Origin: a virus
DNA: 64,000 bases
IMG/VR virus record: IMGVR_UViG_3300050138_000621
Span: 64,001 to 128,000 of that record
Direction: 5' to 3' (one strand)
Shown: positions 17,561 to 24,565 of the stretch, in pieces
How the letters are laid out: every line of letters begins with the position of its first letter
Position numbering within the stretch: position 1 is the stretch's first letter
Notes under the pieces: model-generated
Told to the model about the DNA's origin: nothing
The model's database searches: none
The model's input: only the letters and a program-made list of their open reading frames with translations
Program-made: the position numbers and the translations under genes

Positions 17561-17801
17561 CCCTTCGGGGCCCCGTTCTCTATTGCCGTCAATTTGGTCG
17601 TGTGTTCCGATTCGGATCGGCCATTCGTCGTTGGATGACGTGGTGCATGTAAATCTTCTTCCACCCGCCGCCTGGCTTGCGGACCCTGCGAACGGCGTAG
17701 AACGTCCCGTCTGCCTTTTCCGCGTCCCACTTGAACTCTGCCAAATCCGCGTCGATCTCGTCGACCGTCGCGAACATGCCATTGGTGAGCTGAATCTTCA
17801 T
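17549..17801 (-). pseudogene. Frameshifted, truncated HNH/AP2 paralogue
   Basis: The ATG at 17801 opens MKIQLTNGMFATVDEIDADL, parallel to the start of 17000-17542, and continues to HHVIQRRMADPNRN before stopping at 17589. In another frame the following bases read DQIDGNRERGPEGRSL, matching the DHIDRDGRNN catalytic segment of the intact copy, then stop inside the next promoter motif. One frameshift and loss of the whole AP2 domain make this a decayed endonuclease. The 70-residue N-terminal piece could still be expressed. Confidence 0.7.
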
Positions 17802-17807
17802 CTCAAA

Positions 17808-17820
17808 TCTATAGCGAACG
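17808..17820 (-). promoter_or_regulatory. CTATAG motif, divergent pair (minus member)
   Basis: CGTTCGCTATAGA, 7 nt before the ATG at 17801. It forms a back-to-back pair with the plus-strand copy at 17849, separated by 28 bp. Confidence 0.7.
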
Positions 17821-17848
17821 ATTTGATCGAGATCAAATGGAAAGAGAG

Positions 17849-17861
17849 CGTTCGCTATAGG
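17849..17861 (+). promoter_or_regulatory. CTATAG motif, divergent pair (plus member)
   Basis: CGTTCGCTATAGG, with CTATAG 7 nt before the ATG at 17868. Confidence 0.75.
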
Positions 17862-17867
17862 CAACAC

Positions 17868-18575
17868 ATGAATCTCATCGCTGTGGTCTGTATGTTGGCC
17901 TGGATGCTCGGCATGGCCTCCGGGGTGGTGCTCGGTGGCTTCATCCACCTGTTACTGGTGGCAGCCGTCGTTCTCGTGCTCGTCCGACTGATAGATGGGG
18001 CGGGCTCGCCGCGGCCCGAGAAGAAGGTGAAGATCCAGTTCAAGGTCGACCCCGACGCCCTGGCGAAAGCGCAGCAGCAGATCAGAGACCTGCAGGATGC
18101 CCTCCGCTTCTACGTGGACCGCAGCGACGAGGTTGGCGAACAACTGGAGCTGGCAGGCGCTCGAATCGACATGCTGAGGCGTCACAGAACGGAGATCGTA
18201 GAGCGCGTGGAGGGCATCTTTCACATGGCCCGCTGGATCCAGGGCGACCGGGACACAGCCGAGGCCGAGGTCGTCCGGCTCAAGGAGATGGTCGAGCGCC
18301 TGCGAGGGGTTTGGTCGCAGACCGGCAAGATCGCCGCCCGCCGCCTCGGCGACCTCGCGAAGGCCAAACTAGAAATCGACCAGTTGACGGTCCAGATGGC
18401 CGGCGTCAGCGTGGCCGCCCTCGGCTGGTCGACCGAGACGGCAAAGCGGGGAGATTACGGCTGGTCGGTGCCGTACCAGGACGCGCTGAACCTGCGGCAG
18501 CGCTACGACAGGCTGCGAACGCTCGTGCACCCGGAGGTCGTCGAGGAGATCGAGGAGTCGCTGAGGGGGCAATGA
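17868..18575 (+). CDS. Membrane-anchored coiled-coil protein with DUF5670-like N-terminus
   Basis: 235 residues from ATG 17868. The first 45 residues (LIAVVCMLAWMLGM, GGFIHLLLVAAVVLVL) hold two hydrophobic segments in the pattern of the short Lmo0937/DUF5670 membrane family. The rest is a long Lys/Glu/Arg-rich coiled coil (residues ~60-170, e.g. LAKAQQQIRDLQDALRF), cytoplasmic by inference. Free-standing DUF5670 proteins have only ~50 residues, so this looks like a fusion. The next gene overlaps it by ATGA. It is the first plus-strand gene after the integrase block. Function unknown. Confidence 0.65.
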   Translation: MNLIAVVCMLAWMLGMASGVVLGGFIHLLLVAAVVLVLVRLIDGAGSPRPEKKVKIQFKVDPDALAKAQQQIRDLQDALRFYVDRSDEVGEQLELAGARIDMLRRHRTEIVERVEGIFHMARWIQGDRDTAEAEVVRLKEMVERLRGVWSQTGKIAARRLGDLAKAKLEIDQLTVQMAGVSVAALGWSTETAKRGDYGWSVPYQDALNLRQRYDRLRTLVHPEVVEEIEESLRGQ

Positions 18576-18919
18576 CCAAGGAGCAGGCGCGGATGAACGC
18601 GCTGGCCATCACTACCGTGATGGAGGCGATCCTCTCCATACCTTCGGAGCTGCAGGGGATGAGGGCCGAGATTGCCGAGCTGCGTCGCCAGATCTCAGTC
18701 CTGCAGGCGGTCCAGCCGCTCTCGATCGTCACTGTTCCAGAGGCCGCCGAACGCCTGGGAGTTACTGTCCGGACGGTAAGGCGCATGCTCAAGGAGGGGC
18801 GGCTGAAGTCGGTTCGTATCGGGAACCGGGTCCGGGTGGATTTGTCATCGGTTCAAGCGGCCCTTTTGATGACGGTCGACAGCGTTTTTGGTATTGACAG
18901 CAAAAGTGCGCCCGCGTAA
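18572..18919 (+). CDS. Excisionase-like MerR/HTH_17 DNA-binding protein
   Basis: 115 residues, ATGA overlap with the preceding gene. Residues ~20-45 are coiled coil (MRAEIAELRRQISVLQ). Residues ~52-100 form a winged-helix excisionase-type domain: TVPEAAERLGVTVRTVRRML, then GRLKSVRIGNRVRVD, the usual helix-turn-helix plus wing of HTH_17 proteins. Close to the integrase, so a recombination directionality factor or regulator is plausible. The last codons overlap a TTGACA-type promoter for the next gene. Confidence 0.8.
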   Translation: MTKEQARMNALAITTVMEAILSIPSELQGMRAEIAELRRQISVLQAVQPLSIVTVPEAAERLGVTVRTVRRMLKEGRLKSVRIGNRVRVDLSSVQAALLMTVDSVFGIDSKSAPA

Positions 18920-18922
18920 GGT
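18894..18922 (+). promoter_or_regulatory. Sigma70-like promoter TTGACA-N17-TAAGGT
   Basis: Perfect -35, 17-bp spacer, and a weak -10 7 nt before ATG 18930, so the transcript would start near the start codon. TTGACAGCAAA is repeated at 45624. Confidence 0.5.
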
Positions 18923-18929
18923 CAAAGCC

Positions 18930-19103
18930 ATGAATTTCTACGTTACCTGGTACACCTCAAGCCTGATCCCGCTGCAGGAACGGATCGGCCCATTCCTCAT
19001 CCGCGAGATGGCCGCGCGCGAGGTGGACTTCGTTCTGACGGACCCCCTCATCAAGGTGATCGACATCGACATCGAGACCGTGGAGGAGAGCGCACATGAA
19101 TGA
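18930..19103 (+). CDS. Small hypothetical protein
   Basis: 57 residues starting MNFYVTWYTSSLIPLQERIG at ATG 18930, 7 nt after the -10-like TAAGGT. Acidic C-terminus (IDIDIETVEESAHE). No motif recognised. It overlaps the next gene by 8 bp. A longer reading frame from 18888 is open, but the promoter position favours 18930. Confidence 0.6.
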   Translation: MNFYVTWYTSSLIPLQERIGPFLIREMAAREVDFVLTDPLIKVIDIDIETVEESAHE

Positions 19104-19539
19104 AGGCACCAAACCGCACTGTGACCCCAATGTCCTCCACTCGCCAGGGGCGTGCCATTGGTGCGATCGGTACGCGCCCGCCGCCCAGGTCCAACGCGTG
19201 AAGGACAGGGTGAACTTCACCGGCGAGACGAAAGAAGGGCTCACCCCCTGCCCGTCGGACGTCAAACGGGGGTTCGGCATCGCCGAGAAGTGGGAAGGCA
19301 ACCTCGCGCAGGTGTTAGCGCGGGCGACGGGGCAGATCTGGAAGATCTACCAGCTCAACGCGCCGGAAGCCCTTCCTGGGGTTGTGCGGCTAGGCAAGCG
19401 TCACCACAGCGACGAGGGCTGGGAGTGCGACAACGTGAAGAACGCCGCCGTCTTCGGGATCAACGACAATCACTGGACGGACCGGAAACGGTGGCGGACG
19501 GTGCTCATGCAGCAGCTCGACACAGGAACTTCCCAGTAG
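19096..19539 (+). CDS. Hypothetical protein with N-terminal Cys/His cluster
   Basis: 147 residues. The N-terminal segment (HCDPNVLHSPGACHWCDRY) holds Cys and His residues that could bind zinc. The rest includes GIAEKWEGNLAQVLARATGQ and a Trp-rich end. Not recognised. It overlaps the preceding gene and is followed after 10 bp by a peptidase-like gene on the same strand. The codon pattern (GC-rich third position) matches its neighbours. Confidence 0.65.
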   Translation: MNEGTKPHCDPNVLHSPGACHWCDRYAPAAQVQRVKDRVNFTGETKEGLTPCPSDVKRGFGIAEKWEGNLAQVLARATGQIWKIYQLNAPEALPGVVRLGKRHHSDEGWECDNVKNAAVFGINDNHWTDRKRWRTVLMQQLDTGTSQ

Positions 19540-19549
19540 ACAGATCCCG

Positions 19550-20005
19550 ATGCGACTCCAGCGCTCCACCTTTGTTTGCGGCCCGCTGTCGGTGCTCAAC
19601 GCAGCCCGTGCCCTCGGGGTCCGGCTCACGGAGCGCGAGATCCGACTGCACACCGGTACCACGAAGAAGGACGGGACGAACGAGCACGGCATCAAGAGCG
19701 CGCTGGAGCGCCTGGGATTCACCTTCACCGAGATCCGGGCCACCAAAGACCTCGCCTTCGATATGCTCTACCAGGCGCTCGTGGATGGGGCGGTGGGAAG
19801 CCTGTCAGTCGAGGAGGGGCGGCACTGGATCGCGGCCATCGGGATCGCCGGGCCCCGAATCGTGACCTTCGATAGCTGGAACTCTGCCGCCAACAAGAGC
19901 GAGTGCGGTGTCGACGTGCTGGACCGCCGCCAGCTCTCGCACTGGTGGGCCCAGCCTACGAGCGGAATCAGCTACGGCATCGTTTTCAAGAAAGGGACCC
20001 AATGA
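19550..20005 (+). CDS. Papain-like (C39-type) cysteine peptidase-like protein
   Basis: 151 residues. The N-terminus TFVCGPLSVLNAARALGV has the catalytic-Cys helix of C39/papain-like peptidases; GRHWIAAIGIAG and RIVTFDSWNS supply the His and Asp positions (~107 and ~121). Size fits a minimal peptidase without an ABC transporter. A role in processing or host-protein cleavage is inferred only. ATGA overlap couples it to the next gene. Confidence 0.7.
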   Translation: MRLQRSTFVCGPLSVLNAARALGVRLTEREIRLHTGTTKKDGTNEHGIKSALERLGFTFTEIRATKDLAFDMLYQALVDGAVGSLSVEEGRHWIAAIGIAGPRIVTFDSWNSAANKSECGVDVLDRRQLSHWWAQPTSGISYGIVFKKGTQ

Positions 20006-20337
20006 GAAACCTCGAAGACAGACCCCTGCACAAGGCAGTGGAGCGCACGATGGCTGGCTTCCGCGCCGCGGGCCTCAACGTACGTCCGGCTCTAGGCTCC
20101 GCCGTCAAGGCCTACATGGAGGCTGCCAATCACCCCGACAGCTTGGTCCGGGTGACGGCGACGGCCGAAGAAGAGATGGTTCTCTTCGACTCGCTCGTGA
20201 GCATGGACCGCGCCGGCCGCAACAAGATCGACTGGATGAAGACGGTCAAGTCGACGGACGAGCACCCCGAGTTGGAGTTGCTCATCGAGTTCAGGAACGG
20301 ATCGGGTATCGAGCTGGTGAGGCACCGTTCGCTATAG
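20002..20337 (+). CDS. Hypothetical protein ending in the promoter motif
   Basis: 111 residues, ATG overlapping the previous stop. Mixed helical sequence (HKAVERTMAGFRAAGLNV, VKSTDEHPELELLIEF) with no recognised domain. Its last codons, Arg-Ser-Leu-stop, are the CGTTCGCTATAG motif used by the next gene, so the C-terminus is dictated by the regulatory element. Confidence 0.65.
   Translation: MRNLEDRPLHKAVERTMAGFRAAGLNVRPALGSAVKAYMEAANHPDSLVRVTATAEEEMVLFDSLVSMDRAGRNKIDWMKTVKSTDEHPELELLIEFRNGSGIELVRHRSL
20326..20337 (+). promoter_or_regulatory. CTATAG motif
   Basis: CGTTCGCTATAG, 7 nt before ATG 20345. TAG doubles as the stop of the previous gene. Confidence 0.75.
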
Positions 20338-20344
20338 ATAGGAC

Positions 20345-20674
20345 ATGAACGACTTCCTCGACCGCGTCCACCTGGCGCCCGATCAAACAGAGGACGGCCA
20401 AGACATTAGGCCAGCGAGCAAGATGCCCTCGCTGATCAACCAGCTCATGATGGGCGCCCACGCCTGGATGCAGTTGGCCAGGCGCGTGCCCCATCAAGGC
20501 AATGCGCTCTACAAGGAGCGGGCGAAGCGGGCGGACGAGTACTGGCAGCGCGCGGAGCGCATTCGCTACTGGATCGCCCGCGCCAAGACTTTCCGCGACA
20601 ACCCGAACGTTCCTATCAACGACATGAGCGGACCGATGATCTGCTCGATCCTCGAAATCATCTGCGGTCCTTAA
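20345..20674 (+). CDS. Hypothetical helical protein
   Basis: 109 residues, ATG 7 nt after CTATAG. Mostly helical and basic in the middle (YKERAKRADEYWQRAERIRY). No motif recognised. First gene of a small transcription unit with the next two short genes. No membrane segment. Confidence 0.65.
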   Translation: MNDFLDRVHLAPDQTEDGQDIRPASKMPSLINQLMMGAHAWMQLARRVPHQGNALYKERAKRADEYWQRAERIRYWIARAKTFRDNPNVPINDMSGPMICSILEIICGP

Positions 20675-20684
20675 GGTTGTCAGG

Positions 20685-20792
20685 ATGCACGACGTTATCA
20701 ACCTCTGGGCCTTCAATATCTTCCTGGTGATCCCTGTGATCGCGGTCTGGGAGGGGTTCAAATGGGCATGGCGGGGGCTGGGTAAGTGGTGA
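20685..20792 (+). CDS. Small single-pass membrane protein
   Basis: 35 residues (MHDVINLWAFNIFLVIPVIA, then VWEGFKWAWRGLGKW) with one strong transmembrane segment and a Trp-rich basic end. ATG 20685 lies 10 bp after the previous stop. Could be a membrane-interacting phage peptide. It overlaps the next GTG by 4 bp. Confidence 0.5.
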   Translation: MHDVINLWAFNIFLVIPVIAVWEGFKWAWRGLGKW

Positions 20793-20926
20793 GGGTAGAG
20801 AAGCCGAGAGCCCAGCCCATGCGCCCGAAGTCCCTTCGCCTCGCTGTCCTTCCGGACAAGCGCAAGAACTGTTGCTGCACGCCCGCGACCTGCACCTGCC
20901 GAAAGCCCGCTGACCGTTCGCTATAG
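20789..20926 (+). CDS. Small Cys-rich basic peptide ending in RSL
   Basis: 45 residues from GTG 20789 (overlapping the previous stop), or 35 from ATG 20819. C-terminal part KNCCCTPATCTCRKP has six cysteines. The final Arg-Ser-Leu-stop is again encoded by the promoter motif. No family recognised. Confidence 0.4.
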   Translation: MRVEKPRAQPMRPKSLRLAVLPDKRKNCCCTPATCTCRKPADRSL

Positions 20927-20927
20927 G
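20914..20927 (+). promoter_or_regulatory. CTATAG motif
   Basis: CCGTTCGCTATAGG, 7 nt before ATG 20934. Confidence 0.75.
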
Positions 20928-20933
20928 CTGAGC

Positions 20934-21335
20934 ATGGGCAACTGCGCGACCGCGAAAATGTTCTGGGGCTTTCCTGTCGAGGACGAGGACGTCAAGGAGA
21001 AGCTCGAAAACTGGGAGAAAAACTACGCCGCCGCCAAGGGCGTCCCGGAGCCTGAGGGCGGGTATGACCGTGACAAATACCGGGCATACCTGGACAAGAA
21101 GACGCCCGTAATGAAGGCCGGCGGCTGCAAGGTCGATTACCACGGTTACGAGTACGGCGACGACTACGTGTGCGTCTCGGCGTCCGAGATCGCGGTCGAC
21201 TGGGGCGAGTCCCGCAAGCTCGATCCTCTCTACGCCGTCGACCCCGACTGGACGCGGAAGCTCAAGGATTTTTGCGACGCCCTCGGCATCTCCTGCCAGG
21301 AGCCGGGCTGGTACATGGTCGTCCACTACGGCTGA
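20934..21335 (+). CDS. Hypothetical phage protein
   Basis: 133 residues with aromatic and acidic character (FWGFPVEDEDVKEKLENW, DWTRKLKDFCDALGISCQ). Compact soluble protein; no catalytic motif seen. It is a single-gene unit between two CTATAG motifs. Family not recognised. Confidence 0.65.
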   Translation: MGNCATAKMFWGFPVEDEDVKEKLENWEKNYAAAKGVPEPEGGYDRDKYRAYLDKKTPVMKAGGCKVDYHGYEYGDDYVCVSASEIAVDWGESRKLDPLYAVDPDWTRKLKDFCDALGISCQEPGWYMVVHYG

Positions 21336-21349
21336 CCGTTCGCTATAGG
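21336..21349 (+). promoter_or_regulatory. CTATAG motif
   Basis: CCGTTCGCTATAGG, 6 nt before ATG 21355. Confidence 0.75.
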
Positions 21350-21354
21350 TCGGT

Positions 21355-21519
21355 ATGCCTCTCATCAAGATCAAGCCGAACGATCCCGCGTACGACCGGG
21401 CGTTCAAACACGGAGCGGCATTTGCGCTCTTCTTGTACGCGTTCGTCGCGCTGGGGTTTCACGACTACGGCAACGCCGCCGCCGCCTTAGGTGGCGCCGT
21501 CGCCATGCTGCTCGTCTGA
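21355..21519 (+). CDS. Small membrane protein
   Basis: 54 residues starting MPLIKIKPNDPAYDRAFKHG followed by two hydrophobic segments (AAFALFLYAFVAL and AAAALGGAVAMLLV). ATG is 6 nt from CTATAG, and the stop overlaps the next ATG by 1 bp. Inner-membrane location predicted. Function unknown. Confidence 0.6.
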   Translation: MPLIKIKPNDPAYDRAFKHGAAFALFLYAFVALGFHDYGNAAAALGGAVAMLLV

Positions 21520-21731
21520 TGATGACCGAGATCCAATACAGGGCCGAGATCGGGCGCCTGGAGGCGGAGACCAAAAGGCTCGGAGCCGAGAAGCGCGCTC
21601 TCATGAACCTCGCCTGGGCGATCCGGGAGTTCTGCCCTCATGGTGAGCACGACAAGCGAAGATCGCACGAATGGGCCACCCTTCGCGCTGACGCCCCCAC
21701 CGTCATCGTCGGGGGCAGGAATACGCGATGA
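21519..21731 (+). CDS. Small coiled-coil protein
   Basis: 70 residues with a helical N-terminal half (YRAEIGRLEAETKRLGAEKR) and a Cys/His-containing middle (FCPHGEHDKRRSHEW). Translationally coupled to both neighbours by overlapping start/stop codons. No family recognised. Confidence 0.6.
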   Translation: MMTEIQYRAEIGRLEAETKRLGAEKRALMNLAWAIREFCPHGEHDKRRSHEWATLRADAPTVIVGGRNTR

Positions 21732-22114
21732 GCACCAGCGTCGCGGTGATCCGTTGCGGCCTGCACTCCGGCTTCCCCCGCTGCTGCATCCGGTTCTTCA
21801 TCGGGCCCTGGTCGCGGATGTCGGTCGAGGAGCACCAGCTGTACATCGCAACGACCCCGGCCGCCGGCTACGTGCGCTGCCCAGATTGCGTCGCCAGTGA
21901 CCGCCGGGTCCAGGTGAAGAGCTGCCCGGTCGGCAGCCACGGCGGCAACGTCCTCGGGGAGTCGGTGGGCCACTACGAGCGCGTCGATGGCCGCGTGGTG
22001 CTGACCTCGGTCGAGTTCTTCTACAGGGACAGGCCTGGGAGCTTTGGCCGGCCTTGCGTCGACGGCCAGATCCTACCCGAAGACTTCGATGTCCAGGGCG
22101 AGTCAAATCCATGA
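21728..22114 (+). CDS. Hypothetical Cys-rich protein
   Basis: 128 residues. Two cysteine clusters (FPRCCIRFF and RCPDCVAS) could bind zinc; the C-terminal half is soluble and acidic. ATGA overlap on both sides places it in the third position of the operon that starts at 21355. No catalytic motif. Family not recognised. Confidence 0.6.
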   Translation: MSTSVAVIRCGLHSGFPRCCIRFFIGPWSRMSVEEHQLYIATTPAAGYVRCPDCVASDRRVQVKSCPVGSHGGNVLGESVGHYERVDGRVVLTSVEFFYRDRPGSFGRPCVDGQILPEDFDVQGESNP

Positions 22115-22302
22115 CCCCTCTTTCTCCAAAACCGGCTCCGAAAATTTTCCCAAACCCAGCCCCCAAATTCTCGCCCCCCCCCGCCACCCCTCGGGCCCCG
22201 GTAGTGTCCTTCCCGTCCGGGCCTGTCGTGCTGATCCCGACCCCAGTCAACCCCTCCAAGCTGCGGCCTCCTGGGAAGCGATTGGAGCCCCCATCAACTT
22301 GA
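22111..22302 (+). CDS. Proline-rich short ORF in a repeated element (doubtful)
   Basis: 63 codons, ATG overlapping the previous stop, almost half Pro/Ser/Lys (PKPAPKIFPNPAPKF). The DNA is partly duplicated at 36450-36600, where no such protein is encoded, so the conserved signal may be the DNA or RNA and not the peptide. Listed with low confidence. Confidence 0.3.
   Translation: MTPLSPKPAPKIFPNPAPKFSPPPATPRAPVVSFPSGPVVLIPTPVNPSKLRPPGKRLEPPST
22255..22290 (+). repeat. 36-bp repeat, copy 1
   Basis: Matches 36565-36600 at 33 of 36 positions, starting TCCAAGCTGCGGCCTCCT. Weaker matches (CCGGTAGTGTCCTT, AAAATTTT) extend upstream over ~150 bp. Confidence 0.75.
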
Positions 22303-22315
22303 CCTAGGCCTGGAG

Positions 22316-22329
22316 CCGTTCGCTATAGG
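22316..22329 (+). promoter_or_regulatory. CTATAG motif
   Basis: CCGTTCGCTATAGG, 6 nt before ATG 22335. Confidence 0.75.
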
Positions 22330-22334
22330 GGATC

Positions 22335-22506
22335 ATGGCAAATGAACGCACCAAGCTTCCGCCGAACCCCGAAGGCTACGTCGCCGCCCGCTGACGGAGG
22401 GCCGTGTCGGGCTCGATTCCGCGAACCGGCGCCACCTGCGGTGGTGGCCGGCTCCTGGGTCCATCACCTTCCTCTTGGAAGAGGCCCGGAAGGCGGAGCT
22501 GAACTG
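22335..22506 (+). pseudogene. Small gene with apparent -1 frameshift
   Basis: ATG 22335 opens MANERTKLPPNPEGYVAAR and stops at 22394. In the -1 frame the sequence continues as LTEGRVGLDSANRRHLRW and ends ITFLLEEARKAELN at 22506, which looks like real coding sequence with normal composition. The gene has a proper CTATAG motif. Either a one-base error or mutation, or programmed frameshifting. If only the first frame is used, the product is 19 residues. Confidence 0.4.
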
Positions 22507-22526
22507 ACGCGCGGCGTCCCGATTTA

Positions 22527-22562
22527 GTAACGCGTGACACTTTTGAATGGAACGCGCGTTAC
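22527..22562. promoter_or_regulatory. Inverted repeat, operator-like
   Basis: GTAACGCG and its complement CGCGTTAC are separated by 20 bp, ending 20 bp before the helicase ATG. Could be a repressor site or an RNA hairpin at the mRNA start. Confidence 0.4.
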
Positions 22563-22582
22563 GGATTTGAGAGAGTAGATCC

Positions 22583-22972
22583 ATGGCAATCGCATTCGTC
22601 CCCGACGAGAAAGTCACCCAGACCCCGGCAAACGACAACCGGGTTCCGGAACAGAATGTCACAAGACTGACGCGGCTGTTCCCTCTGTTCGACTACCAGG
22701 TCCCCATGGTTGAGGCGGCGGTCGACGACGTCCTCCGTGGAGAACGCGACGTCCTGTTCGCTGCCACGCCTGGGTCAGGGAAGTCGGTCATGATGTTCGA
22801 GATCGCCTGCCGCCTCATCGAAATGGGCGCCGCGAAGAAGATCCTGGTGCTGGCCTGGTTTCGCACCGATCTGAAGCGCCAGCTCCGGGCAGACATGGAC
22901 GCGTACGCGCCAGGCCTGAGTGACTACGTGCGCATCGAGATCCCGCAGCAGGGCCACAACATCAGTGGCTGA
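22583..22972 (+). CDS. Superfamily 2 helicase, N-terminal fragment (Walker A)
   Basis: 129 residues. The Q-motif-like YQVPMVEAAVDDVL precedes Walker A, LFAATPGSGKSVMMFEIACR (~residues 53-72), and the motif Ia region ILVLAWFRTDLKRQ. The frame then stops at GHNISG, before the DEAH box. The missing part, beginning FDLVFKDEAHYG, lies 9.5 kb away at 32480 on the same strand. On its own this piece binds ATP at most. A GAGAGA Shine-Dalgarno-like sequence precedes the ATG. I infer a gene split by insertion of the opposite-strand module. Confidence 0.8.
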   Translation: MAIAFVPDEKVTQTPANDNRVPEQNVTRLTRLFPLFDYQVPMVEAAVDDVLRGERDVLFAATPGSGKSVMMFEIACRLIEMGAAKKILVLAWFRTDLKRQLRADMDAYAPGLSDYVRIEIPQQGHNISG

Positions 22973-23183
22973 CGACGTAGTCGCTCCATTCCCGGCGCTG
23001 CTCGTACACTAGCTCCAGGCGGGGCAGCGGGAGCCCGTCCTCCTTCAGCTCTCGTTCGAAGCGCCACCCGTCCAAGCTGCCCTCCAGCTCTCGTTCGAGG
23101 CGTTCGATCCGGGCATTGGCTTGCTCCAGCTCAGTGTCCTTGAGGTTGAGAAGCTCGGTCAGGCGTTCGGCGGTATCGGCCAT
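22962..23183 (-). CDS. Small coiled-coil protein
   Basis: 73 residues from ATG 23183, 7 nt after CTATAG. Strong heptad pattern in the first half (LTELLNLKDTELEQANARIE). The C-terminus (LVYEQRREWSDYVVSH) overlaps the end of the helicase N-terminal fragment by 11 bp in convergent orientation. Function unknown. Confidence 0.6.
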   Translation of the reverse strand: MADTAERLTELLNLKDTELEQANARIERLERELEGSLDGWRFERELKEDGLPLPRLELVYEQRREWSDYVVSH

Positions 23184-23189
23184 GCTCAA

Positions 23190-23203
23190 CCTATAGCGAA
23201 CGG
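23190..23203 (-). promoter_or_regulatory. CTATAG motif
   Basis: CGTTCGCTATAGG on the minus strand, 7 nt before ATG 23183. Confidence 0.75.
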
Positions 23204-23204
23204 G

Positions 23205-23623
23205 TCAGTGCCCGAGGGCCGCTTTGGCAGTGTGCCGCTCGTCCTCGACGCAGCACCCGGTCATGGAGTCCCGGTCGTCGTGGAACATCAGGCAGTCGCC
23301 GCAGGGCTTGCACTGGGTCCCGTAGGGGAGCAGTTGTCCTTGCGATCGACCTCGACGCCGCAGCACTCGCAGCTAGGGGGCGGCGGCAGGACCACGGAGT
23401 ACTTTTCCACGAAGGCGGCAGCGGCCTGGACGAAATCTCCGTGCTTGTAGTGGCCGAAGACGGGGTCTTTGTCGACCCGGCTCAGGGTGAAGATGAGGCC
23501 TTCGGCCGGGTGCTTACCGCAACAGGCGGACTCGGGCATCCCCTTCCATTGCCGGCGCTGGCCGGCCTCCGCCTTCACGGGTCCGTAGTCGCCGCAAGGC
23601 CCGTCGTTCTCGCGGTTGCTCAT
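23205..23623 (-). pseudogene. Zinc-ribbon protein gene with internal frameshift
   Basis: ATG 23623 opens MSNRENDGPCGDYGPVKAEA and runs through CECCGVEVDRKDN before an early stop at 23288. In another frame the sequence carries on as YGTQCKPCGDCLMFHDD and VEDERHTAKAALGH to 23205, just before the next promoter motif. The CECCG, CKPCGDC and TGCCVEDE cysteines together would make zinc sites. The shift lies near 23325-23340. Last gene of the operon beginning at 24918; its start overlaps the previous stop (ATGA). Confidence 0.55.
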
Positions 23624-23892
23624 GGGGTGTACTCGAACAGGACGTTTCCGTCTTCGGCCACGATCTTCTCCAGGACGATGCCCTCGCCGCAGTCGGTGTC
23701 GATCGAGGCGTCGGCGCTGTAGCCGGGGGCGCCGGCGCGCGCCATGAACAGGCGCTTGTTGCAGTCGCAGCCGTAGTTGCCCTCGGTCCACTGCCAGATG
23801 AAGTTGGCGGGCGAGATAGAGGCTGCGTACTCGTCCTTGCAGTCGACGCGGATGCCGGTGCTGGGATCGAAGAGGGTGACGATGGCGCTCAT
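23620..23892 (-). CDS. Hypothetical protein
   Basis: 90 residues from ATG 23892 (MSAIVTLFDPSTGIRVD). β-rich with paired cysteines in NYGCDCNKR. ATGA overlaps with both neighbours. No recognised domain; soluble. Confidence 0.6.
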   Translation of the reverse strand: MSAIVTLFDPSTGIRVDCKDEYAASISPANFIWQWTEGNYGCDCNKRLFMARAGAPGYSADASIDTDCGEGIVLEKIVAEDGNVLFEYTP

Positions 23893-24065
23893 GCTGACCA
23901 GCTTGGGGGCGGCGAGGGGTGGATCTCGAACTTGGTGGGCGTCCGATACCAGATCCGGGCTCCGCCCTCGACCCATTCGTGACGGATGACGGCGTCGGCG
24001 CGATCGAAGACGACGGCTTCGTCCCAGCGGACCAGGACGGAGGGTGCTTCACCGGAGGCGCTCAT
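23889..24065 (-). CDS. Small hypothetical protein
   Basis: 58 residues from ATG 24065 (MSASGEAPSVLVRWDEAVVF) with a Trp/Arg-rich middle (VEGGARIWYRTPTKFEI). Overlaps its neighbours at both ends (ATGA). No family recognised; position in the operon is the main support. Confidence 0.6.
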   Translation of the reverse strand: MSASGEAPSVLVRWDEAVVFDRADAVIRHEWVEGGARIWYRTPTKFEIHPSPPPSWSA

Positions 24066-24565
24066 TTTCGACCGAGCCTCTTCTTCACGTTCACGACGAC
24101 CTCGCCCAGGTTCGGGGCCCCTGGTACCCCAAACTCTGTACAGAGCTTCTCCAGGATCTGGTGGTAGCTGGGCAGACCCTCCAGGGCCTTGAGCTGAGCC
24201 CGCTGCCGATCAGCGATGCGCTCGCTGGTATCGAGGCGCTTGCGGGCGGTGTCGATCTTGACCAGGATGTTGTTCAGCTTGCAGTCGACGCCGTGGGTCT
24301 CTCCGCGCTGGAGGTCGGCTCCGCACTCGATGCACTCGCCCGGCCAGCACTGCTTGCCGACGATGGAGCGGATCACGTCCTCCATCTCCGGCGCCAGGAC
24401 CATCTGGGTGGCGTAGGGCTCGGTCGGGGGATCGCCCGAGATCGAGTCGTACGGGGCGCAGCGGCCGAAATCGCAGATCTCGACGCCGTCAGCGTCCAGG
24501 ATCGCGCCCATGTCGTCGAAGGCTTCGTTCTCGGGCCGTAACGACCACGGGTGCGGGTGCTTCAC
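24062..24565 (-). CDS. Zinc-ribbon/coiled-coil protein
   Basis: 167 residues. The central CWPGECIECGADL has three cysteines with zinc-knuckle spacing, followed by a helical coiled coil (KIDTARKRLDTSERIADRQR) and a basic C-terminus. ATGA overlaps with both neighbours. Not recognised beyond this; a nucleic-acid-binding role is a guess. Confidence 0.6.
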   Translation of the reverse strand: MKHPHPWSLRPENEAFDDMGAILDADGVEICDFGRCAPYDSISGDPPTEPYATQMVLAPEMEDVIRSIVGKQCWPGECIECGADLQRGETHGVDCKLNNILVKIDTARKRLDTSERIADRQRAQLKALEGLPSYHQILEKLCTEFGVPGAPNLGEVVVNVKKRLGRK

